Positions 50,760-59,609 of a stretch of DNA of 64,000 nt are shown in pieces. The stretch spans positions 62,001 through 126,000 of the forward strand of contig NZ_FOKE01000010.1 in assembly GCF_900112065.1 (NCBI RefSeq), read 5' to 3'. The position numbers were made by a program, and so were the translations under genes. Under the pieces are notes generated by a model. That model had not been told where the DNA came from. It worked only from the letters and a program-made list of their open reading frames with translations, and did not search any database. The stretch is from Cohnella sp. OV330 (GTDB lineage Bacteria; Bacillota; Bacilli; Paenibacillales; Paenibacillaceae). Numbering within the stretch: the stretch's first letter is position 1; each line of letters begins with the position of its first letter.

Positions 50760-51197
50760 TTAGTTAATCCGCTCCGCCAGCTCCAGAATAATTCCCTCCG
50801 GCCCGCGGACATAACACATCTTATAGATATCTTTATAATTCTTTATTTCACTAAAGGTTTCCATGCCTTTCTTTTTCATCTTATCGACCAGCGCATCAAT
50901 ATCGTCGACGGCAAAGCAAATATGACGAATGCCCAATGTATTCGAATGCGTTTGCTGGACGCCGTTTTTATCCGAAGGATGGATATACTGGACCAGCTCT
51001 AACCACGTCTGACCGTCCGGAGAGCGCAATGCGACACAGGATGTCTTCACGTTTTCAAGCCCGACGATCTCATCCAGCCAAGCGCCTTCCGCTTCCCATT
51101 CCCCATGCACCTCGAGCCCGAATTCGATGAAAAAAGCTTTCGCCGCGGCAAGATCGTTGACGTTGATGCCGATGTGGTCGATGCGATGGATTTTCAT
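50760..51197 (-). CDS. VOC (glyoxalase/bleomycin-resistance fold) family protein
   Basis: A 145-aa protein with two beta-alpha-beta-beta-beta motifs. The metal-ligand positions are His5 or His9 (KIHRIDHIGINV), Glu in TWLELVQYIHP, His in GIRHICFAVDDID and Glu in GIILELAE, the arrangement of methylmalonyl-CoA epimerase/glyoxalase I-like enzymes. Its exact reaction is unknown. It lies upstream of the trpS leader on the same strand; the trpS promoter probably lies in or just after its 3' end. Confidence 0.85.
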   Translation of the reverse strand: MKIHRIDHIGINVNDLAAAKAFFIEFGLEVHGEWEAEGAWLDEIVGLENVKTSCVALRSPDGQTWLELVQYIHPSDKNGVQQTHSNTLGIRHICFAVDDIDALVDKMKKKGMETFSEIKNYKDIYKMCYVRGPEGIILELAERIN

Positions 51198-51371
51198 GCG
51201 TTATGCCTCCCGTGTTCAACCTTGCGTGCGCTCTCATTTTAACACATCACCCTATCACTCCATTGATTTCTTGCAATTTTCGTTGATCCGTATTGTGTTT
51301 TTATCCCCGGCTTCCCCCTACAATTAAATTCAACGACCGGTCGTAATAAATTGGGGAGAGGGAGTCCAGCC

Positions 51372-52496
51372 ATGTTCAAAAGTTCCGCCAAGCTCGGCTT
51401 GGCCTTGGCAGCCGTCTTGTTGGCCAGCGGCATCAATATTCCGGCGAAGCAATCGGCTCAGGCAGCCAGCGGCGCGTTCGTGACGGAAGTGATCGTGCGG
51501 ACCGTCGAGAATTTCCACAACCATGCGGATGTCGTGAAGTTCATGAACAGCGCGGCTAACCGGCATGTCTCCGTGATCAACCTGAACGTGAAGGAAGACG
51601 AGGACGATGCGGTCCCTTCCGGCTATGTGTTCTACGACAGCGAGATCGCCCCGACCGCGCCGGGCTACGAGCAGTTCGACGCATTGGAGGACGTCATCGC
51701 CGAAGCGCACGCGAGAGGCATTCAGGTCCGGGCCTGGATTCCCCAATTTCACGACAAGGCCGCGTTCGACCACGATGCATCGTGGAAAATGATGGCGCTT
51801 AAAGACGGACAGATCGCGCCGTTCACGGGCGCGAACGGCAACGAATACTTCGTGAATCCGATCCATCCCGACGTTCAGGCGTACGAGCGCTCGATCATCC
51901 GGGAGATCGTGACCAACTACGACGTCGACGGCGTGGTTCTGGACTGGCTTCGCTTCGACGACTACAACATGGACATGGGCACGTATACAAGGCAAAAATA
52001 CAGCGCCCTCTACGGCTATGATCCCTCCACGATCGACTTCACGACCGACAATGCCAAGAGACGGCAGTGGAACGACTGGCGAACGACCCAGATCGGCAAC
52101 TACGTCAGAGACGTGGCGGCCGACATCGACGGCATCGTGCCCGACCTGTTCACGGGCGTGTACATTCTGCCGCCCGAATTCACCGAGGTCGGCCAGGACG
52201 CAGCCAAATTCAAAAATTACGTGGACTTCGTCTCCCCGATGGCCTACTTCGCGGACTGGGGCTTCACGCCGTCCTGGGTGTACGACGGCACGGGCATCCT
52301 CTCGCAGGCGAGAGCCAAGATCGGCGACAAAGAGATCATCCCGGGACTCGACGTCTGGTGGACCAATGCGGAGTACCACCAGATCTATGCCGGCATCCGG
52401 TCCCAGCAGCCGGAGGTCCAGAACCTCGCCTTCTTCCTCTACGGCAAGTGGACGGACAACGATCTCAAGAAAATAGACAACCGCAAGAACTGGTAA
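51372..52496 (+). CDS. Secreted GHL10-like glycoside hydrolase family protein
   Basis: A 374-aa protein from ATG 51372 (GGGAGAGGGAG upstream) with a signal peptide ending AQAASG. The body is a TIM barrel of the GHL10/DUF187-like type: EAHARGIQVRAWIPQFHDK, NPIHPDVQAYERSIIREIVTNYDVDGVVLDWLRFDDY and DFVSPMAYFADWGFTPSWV. Strictly conserved Asp residues (VLDWLRFDD) are likely catalytic. It is the first gene of a carbohydrate locus, 79 bp before a sugar ABC permease gene, and probably cleaves an extracellular polysaccharide whose products the transporter imports. Confidence 0.83.
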   Translation: MFKSSAKLGLALAAVLLASGINIPAKQSAQAASGAFVTEVIVRTVENFHNHADVVKFMNSAANRHVSVINLNVKEDEDDAVPSGYVFYDSEIAPTAPGYEQFDALEDVIAEAHARGIQVRAWIPQFHDKAAFDHDASWKMMALKDGQIAPFTGANGNEYFVNPIHPDVQAYERSIIREIVTNYDVDGVVLDWLRFDDYNMDMGTYTRQKYSALYGYDPSTIDFTTDNAKRRQWNDWRTTQIGNYVRDVAADIDGIVPDLFTGVYILPPEFTEVGQDAAKFKNYVDFVSPMAYFADWGFTPSWVYDGTGILSQARAKIGDKEIIPGLDVWWTNAEYHQIYAGIRSQQPEVQNLAFFLYGKWTDNDLKKIDNRKNW

Positions 52497-52575
52497 CACC
52501 CATCATCGCAAGCAGCGTTTCCTGCGCCGGCCGCTCAGCCGCGCGGGATGCGCCGCTCAAGGAGGCCCCGCCGCC

Positions 52576-53475
52576 GTGAAGAGACTGCTGCTCCGTCAGT
52601 GGGACCTGCAATTAATGGTCGTTCCGGCTCTCATCTTCATCTTCATTTTTTGCTACGTCCCGATGTACGGAATTGTAATCGCGTTCAAGGACTACGACAT
52701 CTTCCAAGGCTTGAACGCGAGCCCTTGGGTCGGGCTGGACAACTTTAAAGAATTCCTCCACGCGGAGGAATTCAGGACGGTCATGCGCAACACGCTCGCC
52801 ATCAGCTTCCTGAAACTCGTGATCGGATTCCCCGCCCCGATTCTGCTGGCGCTCATGCTGAACGAAGTCCGGATCCCGATCTTCAAGCGGATCGTTCAGA
52901 CGATCAGCTACCTGCCCCACTTCCTGTCGTGGGTCATCGTGTCCGGATTCGTGCTCACCATGCTCTCCTCCGACTATGGCAGCCTGAACATCGCCCTGGA
53001 GAAGCTTCACCTGATCGACGAGCCCGTCAACTGGCTGACGATCCCGAACTACTTCTGGGGGATTCTGATCGCGACCGGCTTGTGGAAAGGGATCGGCTTC
53101 GGGTCGATCGTCTATCTCGCCGCGATCTCGGGCGTGAATCCCGATCTCTACGAAGCCGCCGATATCGACGGCGCGGGCCGTCTCCGGAAGATCTTCTCGA
53201 TCACGCTTCCGTGCATTCTCCCGGTCGTCTCGATCTTCCTCATCCTCGCGATCGGCGATCTGCTGAGCGCGGGCTTCGAGGACATTCTGCTGCTGCAGAA
53301 CGACATCGTCCGCGACGTCTCCGACGTGCTGGACACCTACGTTTACCGGATCGGCATCAAGAACTCGCTATTCTCCTATGCCGCTGCCGTCGGACTATTC
53401 AAGGCGGTCATCAGCGTCATTCTGCTGACATTCGCGAACGCCCTTGCCCGGAGATCCGGCAACAGTCTATGGTAG
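52576..53475 (+). CDS. Carbohydrate ABC transporter permease (LplB type)
   Basis: A 299-aa permease with six helices starting at GTG 52576 (AAGGAGG upstream). The N-terminal WDLQLMVVPALIFIFIFCYVPMYGIVIAFKDYDIFQGL is typical of the LplB/YtcP-like subfamily, and the EAA loop reads YEAADIDGAGRLRKIFSITLP. It partners the next permease and the binding protein downstream. No ATPase gene is present; these systems usually share an MsmK-type ATPase encoded elsewhere. Confidence 0.93.
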   Translation: MKRLLLRQWDLQLMVVPALIFIFIFCYVPMYGIVIAFKDYDIFQGLNASPWVGLDNFKEFLHAEEFRTVMRNTLAISFLKLVIGFPAPILLALMLNEVRIPIFKRIVQTISYLPHFLSWVIVSGFVLTMLSSDYGSLNIALEKLHLIDEPVNWLTIPNYFWGILIATGLWKGIGFGSIVYLAAISGVNPDLYEAADIDGAGRLRKIFSITLPCILPVVSIFLILAIGDLLSAGFEDILLLQNDIVRDVSDVLDTYVYRIGIKNSLFSYAAAVGLFKAVISVILLTFANALARRSGNSLW

Positions 53476-53499
53476 AAATACAGATGCGGAGAGCTCTCT

Positions 53500-54393
53500 A
53501 TGAAAATATCTTACGGTGACCGCCTCACGTCCGGCATCATCTATGCGCTCCTGGCGCTGCTCGCGTTCGTAACCTTTTATCCGTTCTGGAATTCGGCCGT
53601 CATCTCGTTCAACACCGGCGCCGATACCTCGCTTGGAGGCGTCACCTTCTGGCCGAGAGCGTTCACGCTTGATAACTACGAGATCGTCTTCCAGGACAAA
53701 CGCCTGGTTCATGCCTTCCTGATCTCCGTACTGCGCACGGCGATCGGCACCGTATTGTCGATCGCGGCGACCGCCGTCTTCGCTTACGGAATGTCCAAGA
53801 AGGAGCTGGTCGGACGCAAGTATTACATGATTTTCTGCATCATCCCGTTGTACTTCGACGGCGGACTGATCCCCTCTTACATGCTGATCCGGTCGCTAGG
53901 CCTCATGAACTCGTTCTGGGTCATGGTCATCCCCGGCCTCATCAGCATCTGGAACATGATCGTCTTCCGCACCTTTTTCCAACAGCTGCCGCACAATCTT
54001 GAAGAATCCGCTAAAATCGACGGATGCGGGTATTGGCAGACGCTGTTCCGGATCGTGCTCCCGCTCTCGGGACCGGTCGTCGCCACGCTGGCGCTCTTCT
54101 CGGCCGTCGGTCATTGGAACGATTGGTTCACGGCGACGCTGTACATCTCCGATACGAAGCTGCTTCCCATCCAGACGCTGCTGCAGCAGATTCTAAGCTC
54201 CAACATCATGTCCGAGCAGCTGATGCAGACGAGCTCGGCCGCGCAGAGCCATATCGCTTCGGCGCGCTCGGTCACGACCAAGTCGCTCACGATGGCCACG
54301 ATGATGGTCGCCACGATCCCGATCATTCTCGTCTACCCTTTCGTACAGAAGTACTTCGTGAAGGGCGTTATGGTCGGTTCGCTCAAAGAATAA
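53500..54393 (+). CDS. Carbohydrate ABC transporter permease (LplC/YtcP type)
   Basis: A 297-aa permease with six helices. Start region YGDRLTSGIIYALLALLAFVTFYPFWN; middle YYMIFCIIPLYFDGGLIPSYMLIRSLGLMNSFWVM; EAA loop LEESAKIDGCGYWQTLFRIVLPLSGP; C-terminal end MVATIPIILVYPFVQKYFVKGVMVGSLKE, which is characteristic of this subfamily. It lies 24 bp after the first permease and 27 bp before the binding protein. Confidence 0.93.
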   Translation: MKISYGDRLTSGIIYALLALLAFVTFYPFWNSAVISFNTGADTSLGGVTFWPRAFTLDNYEIVFQDKRLVHAFLISVLRTAIGTVLSIAATAVFAYGMSKKELVGRKYYMIFCIIPLYFDGGLIPSYMLIRSLGLMNSFWVMVIPGLISIWNMIVFRTFFQQLPHNLEESAKIDGCGYWQTLFRIVLPLSGPVVATLALFSAVGHWNDWFTATLYISDTKLLPIQTLLQQILSSNIMSEQLMQTSSAAQSHIASARSVTTKSLTMATMMVATIPIILVYPFVQKYFVKGVMVGSLKE

Positions 54394-54420
54394 TAACCTA
54401 GAGAACTGAGGGGATCGCCC

Positions 54421-56046
54421 TTGAAGAAAAATAAAATGATGGCCGGCGTGCTGGCCCTGACGCTCGGCGCCGTCGCCGTCGCGGGCTGCTCGAACGACAA
54501 TAATAAACAGGAAAATATCGCCTCCCCTGCCGCCTCCAGCGATTTCGTGTTCGGCGACACGCCGGTGAACTTCTCCTTCTACGGCAACTACGACTGGTAC
54601 ACGATGCAGCCGTGGGGCGGCGATCCCGCCACCAAGTGGATCCAGGAAAACAAAAAGGTGACCGTGACGCCCGTCGCGGCGCAGGGCGCTTCCGTCCAGA
54701 AGTTCAATACGATGGTCGCCTCCGACGATCTGCCGGACGTCCTGTTCATGGACCGCGGGCCGCTCGTGGAGAAGCTGCGCAAAGCCGGCAAGCTCGTAGC
54801 CCTCGATCCGTATCTCGACAAGTATCCGAACCTGAAGAAATATGCCGGCGAAGAGACCCTGAACATGCTTCGCTCCGAGGACGGCAAGCTCTATCAGTTC
54901 CCGAACTGGTATACGTCCACGCCCATGGGCAACGGCGGCTATATGGTCAACCAAACGATCTACGCGGCGCTCGGCTCGCCCAAGCTCGAGACGTTCGAGG
55001 ATCTGCGCGCCTACCTGAAGCAAGTAAAGGAGAAATTCCCGGACGTCGTGCCGTTCGACATCGGCTACGGCACGCAGGGCATCAGCATCCTTTACTCCGG
55101 CTTCGGCGAGAATCATACGGGCGCCTTCACGTCCTACGGATTCGTGCCGAACGGGGACAAGCTGACTTCCCTCTTCTCCGACCCGGCGTTCAAGGAGACG
55201 CTCACGTTCGCCAGCTCCTTGTTCCGCGACAAGCTCATCACGCAGGACGCGCTGACTCAGACGAAGGATCAGGTCGTGGAAAAGCTGAACACGGGAAAGG
55301 TCGCGGTCTACGCATCCTATGATACGTCCGATTTGGGCAGCCAGGCGACGTCCGAGCTGAAGAAAAGCGATCCCGAAGCCGGCTACAAGATGATCTGGCC
55401 GCTGCACAAGGAAGGCGTCGATCCGAAAAAGGTATACCCGAACAACTATGACAGCATCGGCTGGAACGTCAATGTCATCACGACCGAAGCCGAAAATCCC
55501 GAGGGCATCTTCGCCTATCTGGACTGGCTCACCGGCGAAGAAGGCGAACGCGTCATTTTCTGGGGACCCGAAGGCCTGTACTGGGACGGCGTCGACGAGA
55601 ACGGCGCGCCGAACTGGACGGAGAAGTTCAAGACCGACGTGGAAGAGCGCACCAAATTCATGGCGATCACGGACAGCTTCCAATGGGCGGGCAATACGAG
55701 CTTCATCGACGGCTCCAAAGCGGCCAACAACATGAAGCTGCCCGAGGATCAACGGGATTGGGCCGCCGAAGCCCAGCTGACGATCGCGTGGAAGACGTCG
55801 TACAACACGACGCAATTTTCCAACCTCGCGCCGGATTCGTCGACGGAGGAAGGCAAGGCGCTGCAGAAGGTCGCGGACATCGAGACGAGCGTCATCGCCA
55901 AGGCGCTCTATGCGGGCAGCGACGCGGAAGTCGACAAGATCATCTCGGACGGCGAAGCTTCGGCGAACAAGGCCAGCTACCAGAAGCTGCTCGAATACGA
56001 GACCGCCAAATGGCAGGAGAACCTCAAGAAAATCAACGGACAATAA
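54421..56046 (+). CDS. Sugar ABC transporter substrate-binding lipoprotein (LipO-like)
   Basis: A 541-aa lipoprotein starting with TTG 54421 (GAGGGGAT upstream). Lipobox AVAVAGCSND has Cys at about residue 23. The size and wording (YDWYTMQPWGGDPATKWIQENKKVTVTPVAA, MVASDDLPDVLFMDRG, YPNNYDSIGWNVNVITTEAENPEGIFAYLDWL) match the large binding proteins paired with LplB/LplC-type permeases in Paenibacillus, which usually take up oligosaccharides. It probably binds the oligosaccharide released by the linked hydrolases. Confidence 0.92.
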   Translation: MKKNKMMAGVLALTLGAVAVAGCSNDNNKQENIASPAASSDFVFGDTPVNFSFYGNYDWYTMQPWGGDPATKWIQENKKVTVTPVAAQGASVQKFNTMVASDDLPDVLFMDRGPLVEKLRKAGKLVALDPYLDKYPNLKKYAGEETLNMLRSEDGKLYQFPNWYTSTPMGNGGYMVNQTIYAALGSPKLETFEDLRAYLKQVKEKFPDVVPFDIGYGTQGISILYSGFGENHTGAFTSYGFVPNGDKLTSLFSDPAFKETLTFASSLFRDKLITQDALTQTKDQVVEKLNTGKVAVYASYDTSDLGSQATSELKKSDPEAGYKMIWPLHKEGVDPKKVYPNNYDSIGWNVNVITTEAENPEGIFAYLDWLTGEEGERVIFWGPEGLYWDGVDENGAPNWTEKFKTDVEERTKFMAITDSFQWAGNTSFIDGSKAANNMKLPEDQRDWAAEAQLTIAWKTSYNTTQFSNLAPDSSTEEGKALQKVADIETSVIAKALYAGSDAEVDKIISDGEASANKASYQKLLEYETAKWQENLKKINGQ

Positions 56047-56126
56047 AACCCAATCGCAAGCCGGAGAGAGTATACTGAAAAAACAGTGTACTCTTTTCTG
56101 CATGATCAAGGACGGGGGAAACGCGA

Positions 56127-56957
56127 ATGTATAAGGTGCTGTTGGTAGACGACGAGGATCTGGACCTGGAGGCGTTGCAGCGCTTCATCCCCTGGCAGCG
56201 GCTGGACATGCAGGTCGTCGGCGCGATGAACAGCGCGGTCGCCGCAGCCAAGTACGCCGCCGAAGCGGAGCTCGACGTGCTCGTGACCGACATTCGCATG
56301 CCCCGCATGTCCGGGCTCGAACTGGCGAAGCTGGCCCAGGAGAAGAACGGCGGTTTGCGAATCGTCTTCATCAGCGGCTACGAAGACTTCTCCTACGCGA
56401 AGCAGGCGCTGAGCCTGAATGCGTGCTCGTATATTCTGAAGCCGGTCAACGACCATGAAGTGTACGATGCGCTGGCCAAGGCGAAGGCGCAGCTGGACCA
56501 CGCGCGCGGGATGAAGGAGACCGAGCAGGCCTACCTGGAAATGGTCAAGCGGCAGGACGCCCGGCAGAAGACGGCGCCCGCCTCCTCTTTGACGCTGCAG
56601 CCGCAGCCGGACGACCGCGACAGCCGGCCTTTTAAGAAAAACCGCAAGCTCGCCCAGGATATCATCGCCTACATCCGCGCGCGCATGCATGAGGTAATCA
56701 CCCTGCGCAACGCGGCCAACGCTTTTTCCTATACGCCGAACTATCTCGGCCTCATTTTCAAGGAAGAGACAGGTGTCTCTTTTTCCGATTATGTCGTTCA
56801 AGCGCGCCTGGAGAAGGCGCAGGAGCTTCTTAAAAATACGAACCTCAAAATCTACGAGATTGCGGATCAGGTCGGTTACCGGAATCTCAATTACTTCAGC
56901 AAGCAGTTCAAGGACAGCTTCGGACTCTCTCCGCTTGAATACAGAAGGCTAAGCTGA
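56127..56957 (+). CDS. YesN-type response regulator (receiver + AraC HTH), short form
   Basis: A 276-aa protein with receiver (VLLVDDEDLDLEAL, phospho-Asp in VLVTDIRMPRMSGLE, Lys in SYILKPVND) and AraC-type HTH (VITLRNAANAFSYTPNYLGLIFKEETGVSFSDYVV; IYEIADQVGYRNLNYFSKQFKDSFGLSPLEY). Many YesN proteins have 350-540 residues with a long middle region; here the linker is only ~55 residues. It is co-directional with the transporter and 17 bp before the YesM kinase gene, so it very probably activates this locus in response to the kinase. Confidence 0.92.
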   Translation: MYKVLLVDDEDLDLEALQRFIPWQRLDMQVVGAMNSAVAAAKYAAEAELDVLVTDIRMPRMSGLELAKLAQEKNGGLRIVFISGYEDFSYAKQALSLNACSYILKPVNDHEVYDALAKAKAQLDHARGMKETEQAYLEMVKRQDARQKTAPASSLTLQPQPDDRDSRPFKKNRKLAQDIIAYIRARMHEVITLRNAANAFSYTPNYLGLIFKEETGVSFSDYVVQARLEKAQELLKNTNLKIYEIADQVGYRNLNYFSKQFKDSFGLSPLEYRRLS

Positions 56958-56974
56958 ACGGAGGGGCGACGCAC

Positions 56975-58738
56975 ATGAACGATAAACCCAAGCGCTATAT
57001 TCCCTTCGGCTACAAGCTGTTGGTCTCCTATATACTGATCTGTCTCATTCCGATCATCGTCATCGGTCTCGTCTCCTACTTCACCTACATGAGCAACGCG
57101 AAGGAGCAGGCCCGTGACAATATGAACGACACGCTCAGGCAGATCGGGGACAACGTCTCCATGAAGCTGGAGGACATCCGCCGGATCTCCGACCTGCTGT
57201 ACAACGACTACACGCTCGCCAGCGACATTCAGAACTTTAATATGGGCTGGGAGAGCTACGAGAGCACCGTCAAATACGTCATTCCGAAATTTCAGAGCAC
57301 GATCAGCGCCACCGGACAGGACATCAAGCTGACCGTCTACATCAATAACCCGCTATTCCCCGAGTTGTACGGCAAATCCGATTCGAAGATCGATCCGCTG
57401 GTATCGCAGAAGCAATCCTTCGAGATGTTCAACCTGAACCGCATTGAAAACGAAGCATGGTACCGCAATTTTCCAAAGGAGCAGTATGGCATCACCATGT
57501 CCTGGCAGCAGATCGAAGACGACCGCGCGCACGGCAACATCTCCTTTCTCCGGCGGCTGGTCGATTCCAGCGATCCCTTCGCGCCGGAGCAGATCGGCTT
57601 CATCCGCATCGCGACGAAGATCTCCGGCATCTTCCAAAGCCTCGACTACCGCAAGCTCGGGACCGGCACGGTCGTATACGCGGTCGACAACCAGGACCGG
57701 GTCATGTATTCCTCGGACGACGGCGTCATTCAACGCGACTGGCAGGATGAACCTTCGCCGAACAAGATCGTCATCTCTCAGTCTCTTCCGGGCATTAATA
57801 TGAAGCTGGTCGCGGTCATTCCGACACATGCGCTGGAGAACAAAGCGAAGAGCCTCACGAACCTGACCATCTTCTTAAGCCTCGCCAGCATCGTCATCTG
57901 CATCGCAGCCAGCCTGCTCATCTCCCGCGTGTTCTCGAAGCGCGTCGGCAAGGTCGTGTCCCTGCTGCGCCTGTTCCAGGAGGGCGAATACGACAGACGG
58001 ATCCGATACCGGGGCGAAGACGAATTCGCCTTTATCGCCTCCGCGCTCAACCAGCTTGGCGAGCATATGAACCGGATGATCAAGGAGACCTACCTGACCA
58101 AGATCGAGGAGCAGGAGCTGGAGCTGAAGCTGCTGCAAGCGCAGATCAACCCGCATTTCCTGTACAACACGCTGTCCTCCATCAGCCGGCTCGCCCAGTT
58201 CGGCGAGGTCGACAAGCTGCAGCTCATGGTCATGGCGCTCTCGAAGTTCTACCGCAATTCGCTCAACAACGGCGAGACGTTCATCTCGGTGGAAAACGAG
58301 CTGGAGCAGGTGAAAGCGTACATCGAGATCCAGCGCATCAAGTTCAGGGACCGGCTGTCGGCCGAGTTCGACATCGACCCGTCCGTGCGCCGCTTCCACA
58401 CGGTCAAGCTGATCCTGCAGCCCTTCGTCGAGAACGTCATCGAGCACGCCTGGAGCGGCGAAGGCGTCATCTGCGTCACGATCCAAGCGGCCCTGGAGGA
58501 CGACCGCGTCGTGTTCCGCATAATCGACGACGGCTGCGGCATGACCGAGGAGACGATCGCCCAGATCTTCACGCCGAACGACGGCGTGTATCTCGGCTAC
58601 GGCATCCGCAACGTGGCGCAGCGCATCAAGCTCTACTTCGGCCCGCAATACGGCGTGCGCATCACGAGCCGGATCGGCGGCGGTACGTGCGTGGAGATTC
58701 GTACGCCTACGGTTGGCGGGCAGCGGTTGGGGGCCTGA
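56975..58738 (+). CDS. YesM-type membrane sensor histidine kinase
   Basis: This 587-aa protein has helices at ~12-33 and ~300-320 around a large extracellular Cache-like sensor, then HAMP, His_kinase with QAQINPHFLYNTLSSISRL (~395) and HATPase with LVENVIEHAWSGEG-like N-box (QPFVENVIEHAW) and GYGIRNVAQRIKLYFG. GGAGGGG precedes the ATG. It pairs with the regulator just upstream. In the YesM/YesN class the kinase senses sugars directly or through the binding protein. Confidence 0.93.
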   Translation: MNDKPKRYIPFGYKLLVSYILICLIPIIVIGLVSYFTYMSNAKEQARDNMNDTLRQIGDNVSMKLEDIRRISDLLYNDYTLASDIQNFNMGWESYESTVKYVIPKFQSTISATGQDIKLTVYINNPLFPELYGKSDSKIDPLVSQKQSFEMFNLNRIENEAWYRNFPKEQYGITMSWQQIEDDRAHGNISFLRRLVDSSDPFAPEQIGFIRIATKISGIFQSLDYRKLGTGTVVYAVDNQDRVMYSSDDGVIQRDWQDEPSPNKIVISQSLPGINMKLVAVIPTHALENKAKSLTNLTIFLSLASIVICIAASLLISRVFSKRVGKVVSLLRLFQEGEYDRRIRYRGEDEFAFIASALNQLGEHMNRMIKETYLTKIEEQELELKLLQAQINPHFLYNTLSSISRLAQFGEVDKLQLMVMALSKFYRNSLNNGETFISVENELEQVKAYIEIQRIKFRDRLSAEFDIDPSVRRFHTVKLILQPFVENVIEHAWSGEGVICVTIQAALEDDRVVFRIIDDGCGMTEETIAQIFTPNDGVYLGYGIRNVAQRIKLYFGPQYGVRITSRIGGGTCVEIRTPTVGGQRLGA

Positions 58739-58753
58739 TAACCGGCAGATCAA

Positions 58754-58797
58754 AGAGGGGCCTCCCCTAAGGAAGACCCCTCCAGCTTTTTAGGCTC
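58754..58797. terminator. Bidirectional terminator between the kinase and nagB-like genes
   Basis: GAGGGGCCTCCC and GGAAGACCCCTC form an imperfect stem followed by CTTTTTAGG on the plus strand. On the minus strand TTTGATC follows. It fits the 68-bp gap between convergent genes. Confidence 0.6.
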
Positions 58798-58806
58798 CAA
58801 AACCTA

Positions 58807-59532
58807 CTACAGCAGCGAAGAAGACTCGCGGTCTAAGTACAAGTCCCAGCCCGCGTGCGTCTTGAGAATGGATGCCGGAACCCGGTTCGTGACCCCTTCG
58901 GCAAGCGCGTGCTGAATGGCCCGCGCCTTGACCTGATGCGGCACGCAGGAGACGATGTGCCGGCTTCTCAAGATTTGGCGGACCGTCATCGTGATCGCTT
59001 GGCGCGGCACGCGCTCTACCGACTCGAACCAGCCTTCGCGCACCTGCTGCGCCTTGCACGCCTCGTCCAAGTCTACGACTTTGTACGCCGCCTCGTCGTC
59101 GAAGTCCGCCGGCGGATCGTTAAAGGCGATATGCGCGTTCTCGCCGATGCCGATGAGCGCCAGATCGATCGGCGCGCTCGCGATCTCTTCGCCGAGGCGG
59201 GCGACGGTCGCGTCCAGGTCGCCTTCCCCGTCGATCAGATGCGCGCGGCCGACCGGCGCAAACGAGAGGAATCGCTCGCGCAGGTACAGGCGGAAGCTCG
59301 CCGGGTGCGTATCCTTGAGCCCCACGTATTCGTCCAGATGGAACATCTCCACCTTGCCCCAATCAAGTTTCTCGGCGGCCAGCGCGCGGAAGAACGTAAA
59401 CTGCGAAGCACCCGTGGACAGCACGATTCTCGCATAACCCTGTTCGCGCAAGCAGTCTTCTAGGATACGAACGCTTTGCTTCGCGGCATCCCTGCCCAGC
59501 GCTTCGGCAGTGTCGCACACATGCAGATTCAA
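58807..59532 (-). CDS. Glucosamine-6-phosphate deaminase-like protein (NagB family)
   Basis: A 241-aa protein of NagB/6-phosphogluconolactonase fold. Motifs: STGASQFTFFRAL (phosphate loop), HLDEYVGLKDTHPASFR and IGIGENAHIAFNDPP. In true NagB the last motif reads GxDGHIAFNEP; here Asp/Gly are replaced by Glu-Asn-Ala (GIGENAHIAFNDP), so a related aminosugar phosphate isomerase function is possible. It is the last gene of the minus-strand catabolic operon, 77 bp after the esterase gene, and suggests that the polysaccharide contains an amino sugar. Confidence 0.82.
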   Translation of the reverse strand: MNLHVCDTAEALGRDAAKQSVRILEDCLREQGYARIVLSTGASQFTFFRALAAEKLDWGKVEMFHLDEYVGLKDTHPASFRLYLRERFLSFAPVGRAHLIDGEGDLDATVARLGEEIASAPIDLALIGIGENAHIAFNDPPADFDDEAAYKVVDLDEACKAQQVREGWFESVERVPRQAITMTVRQILRSRHIVSCVPHQVKARAIQHALAEGVTNRVPASILKTHAGWDLYLDRESSSLL

Positions 59533-59609
59533 CCTAGTCCCCCCTGTCCCCTCAGTTTCTCAGTTTCTTCAATGCTTCCGATCTTTAATGCCCACCGTTC
59601 TTTCCGCTC

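Noticed and set aside
54193..56109. A 638-codon minus-strand ORF opposite the sugar-binding lipoprotein
   Set aside because: Antisense shadow; the plus-strand gene has lipobox, family motifs and operon context.
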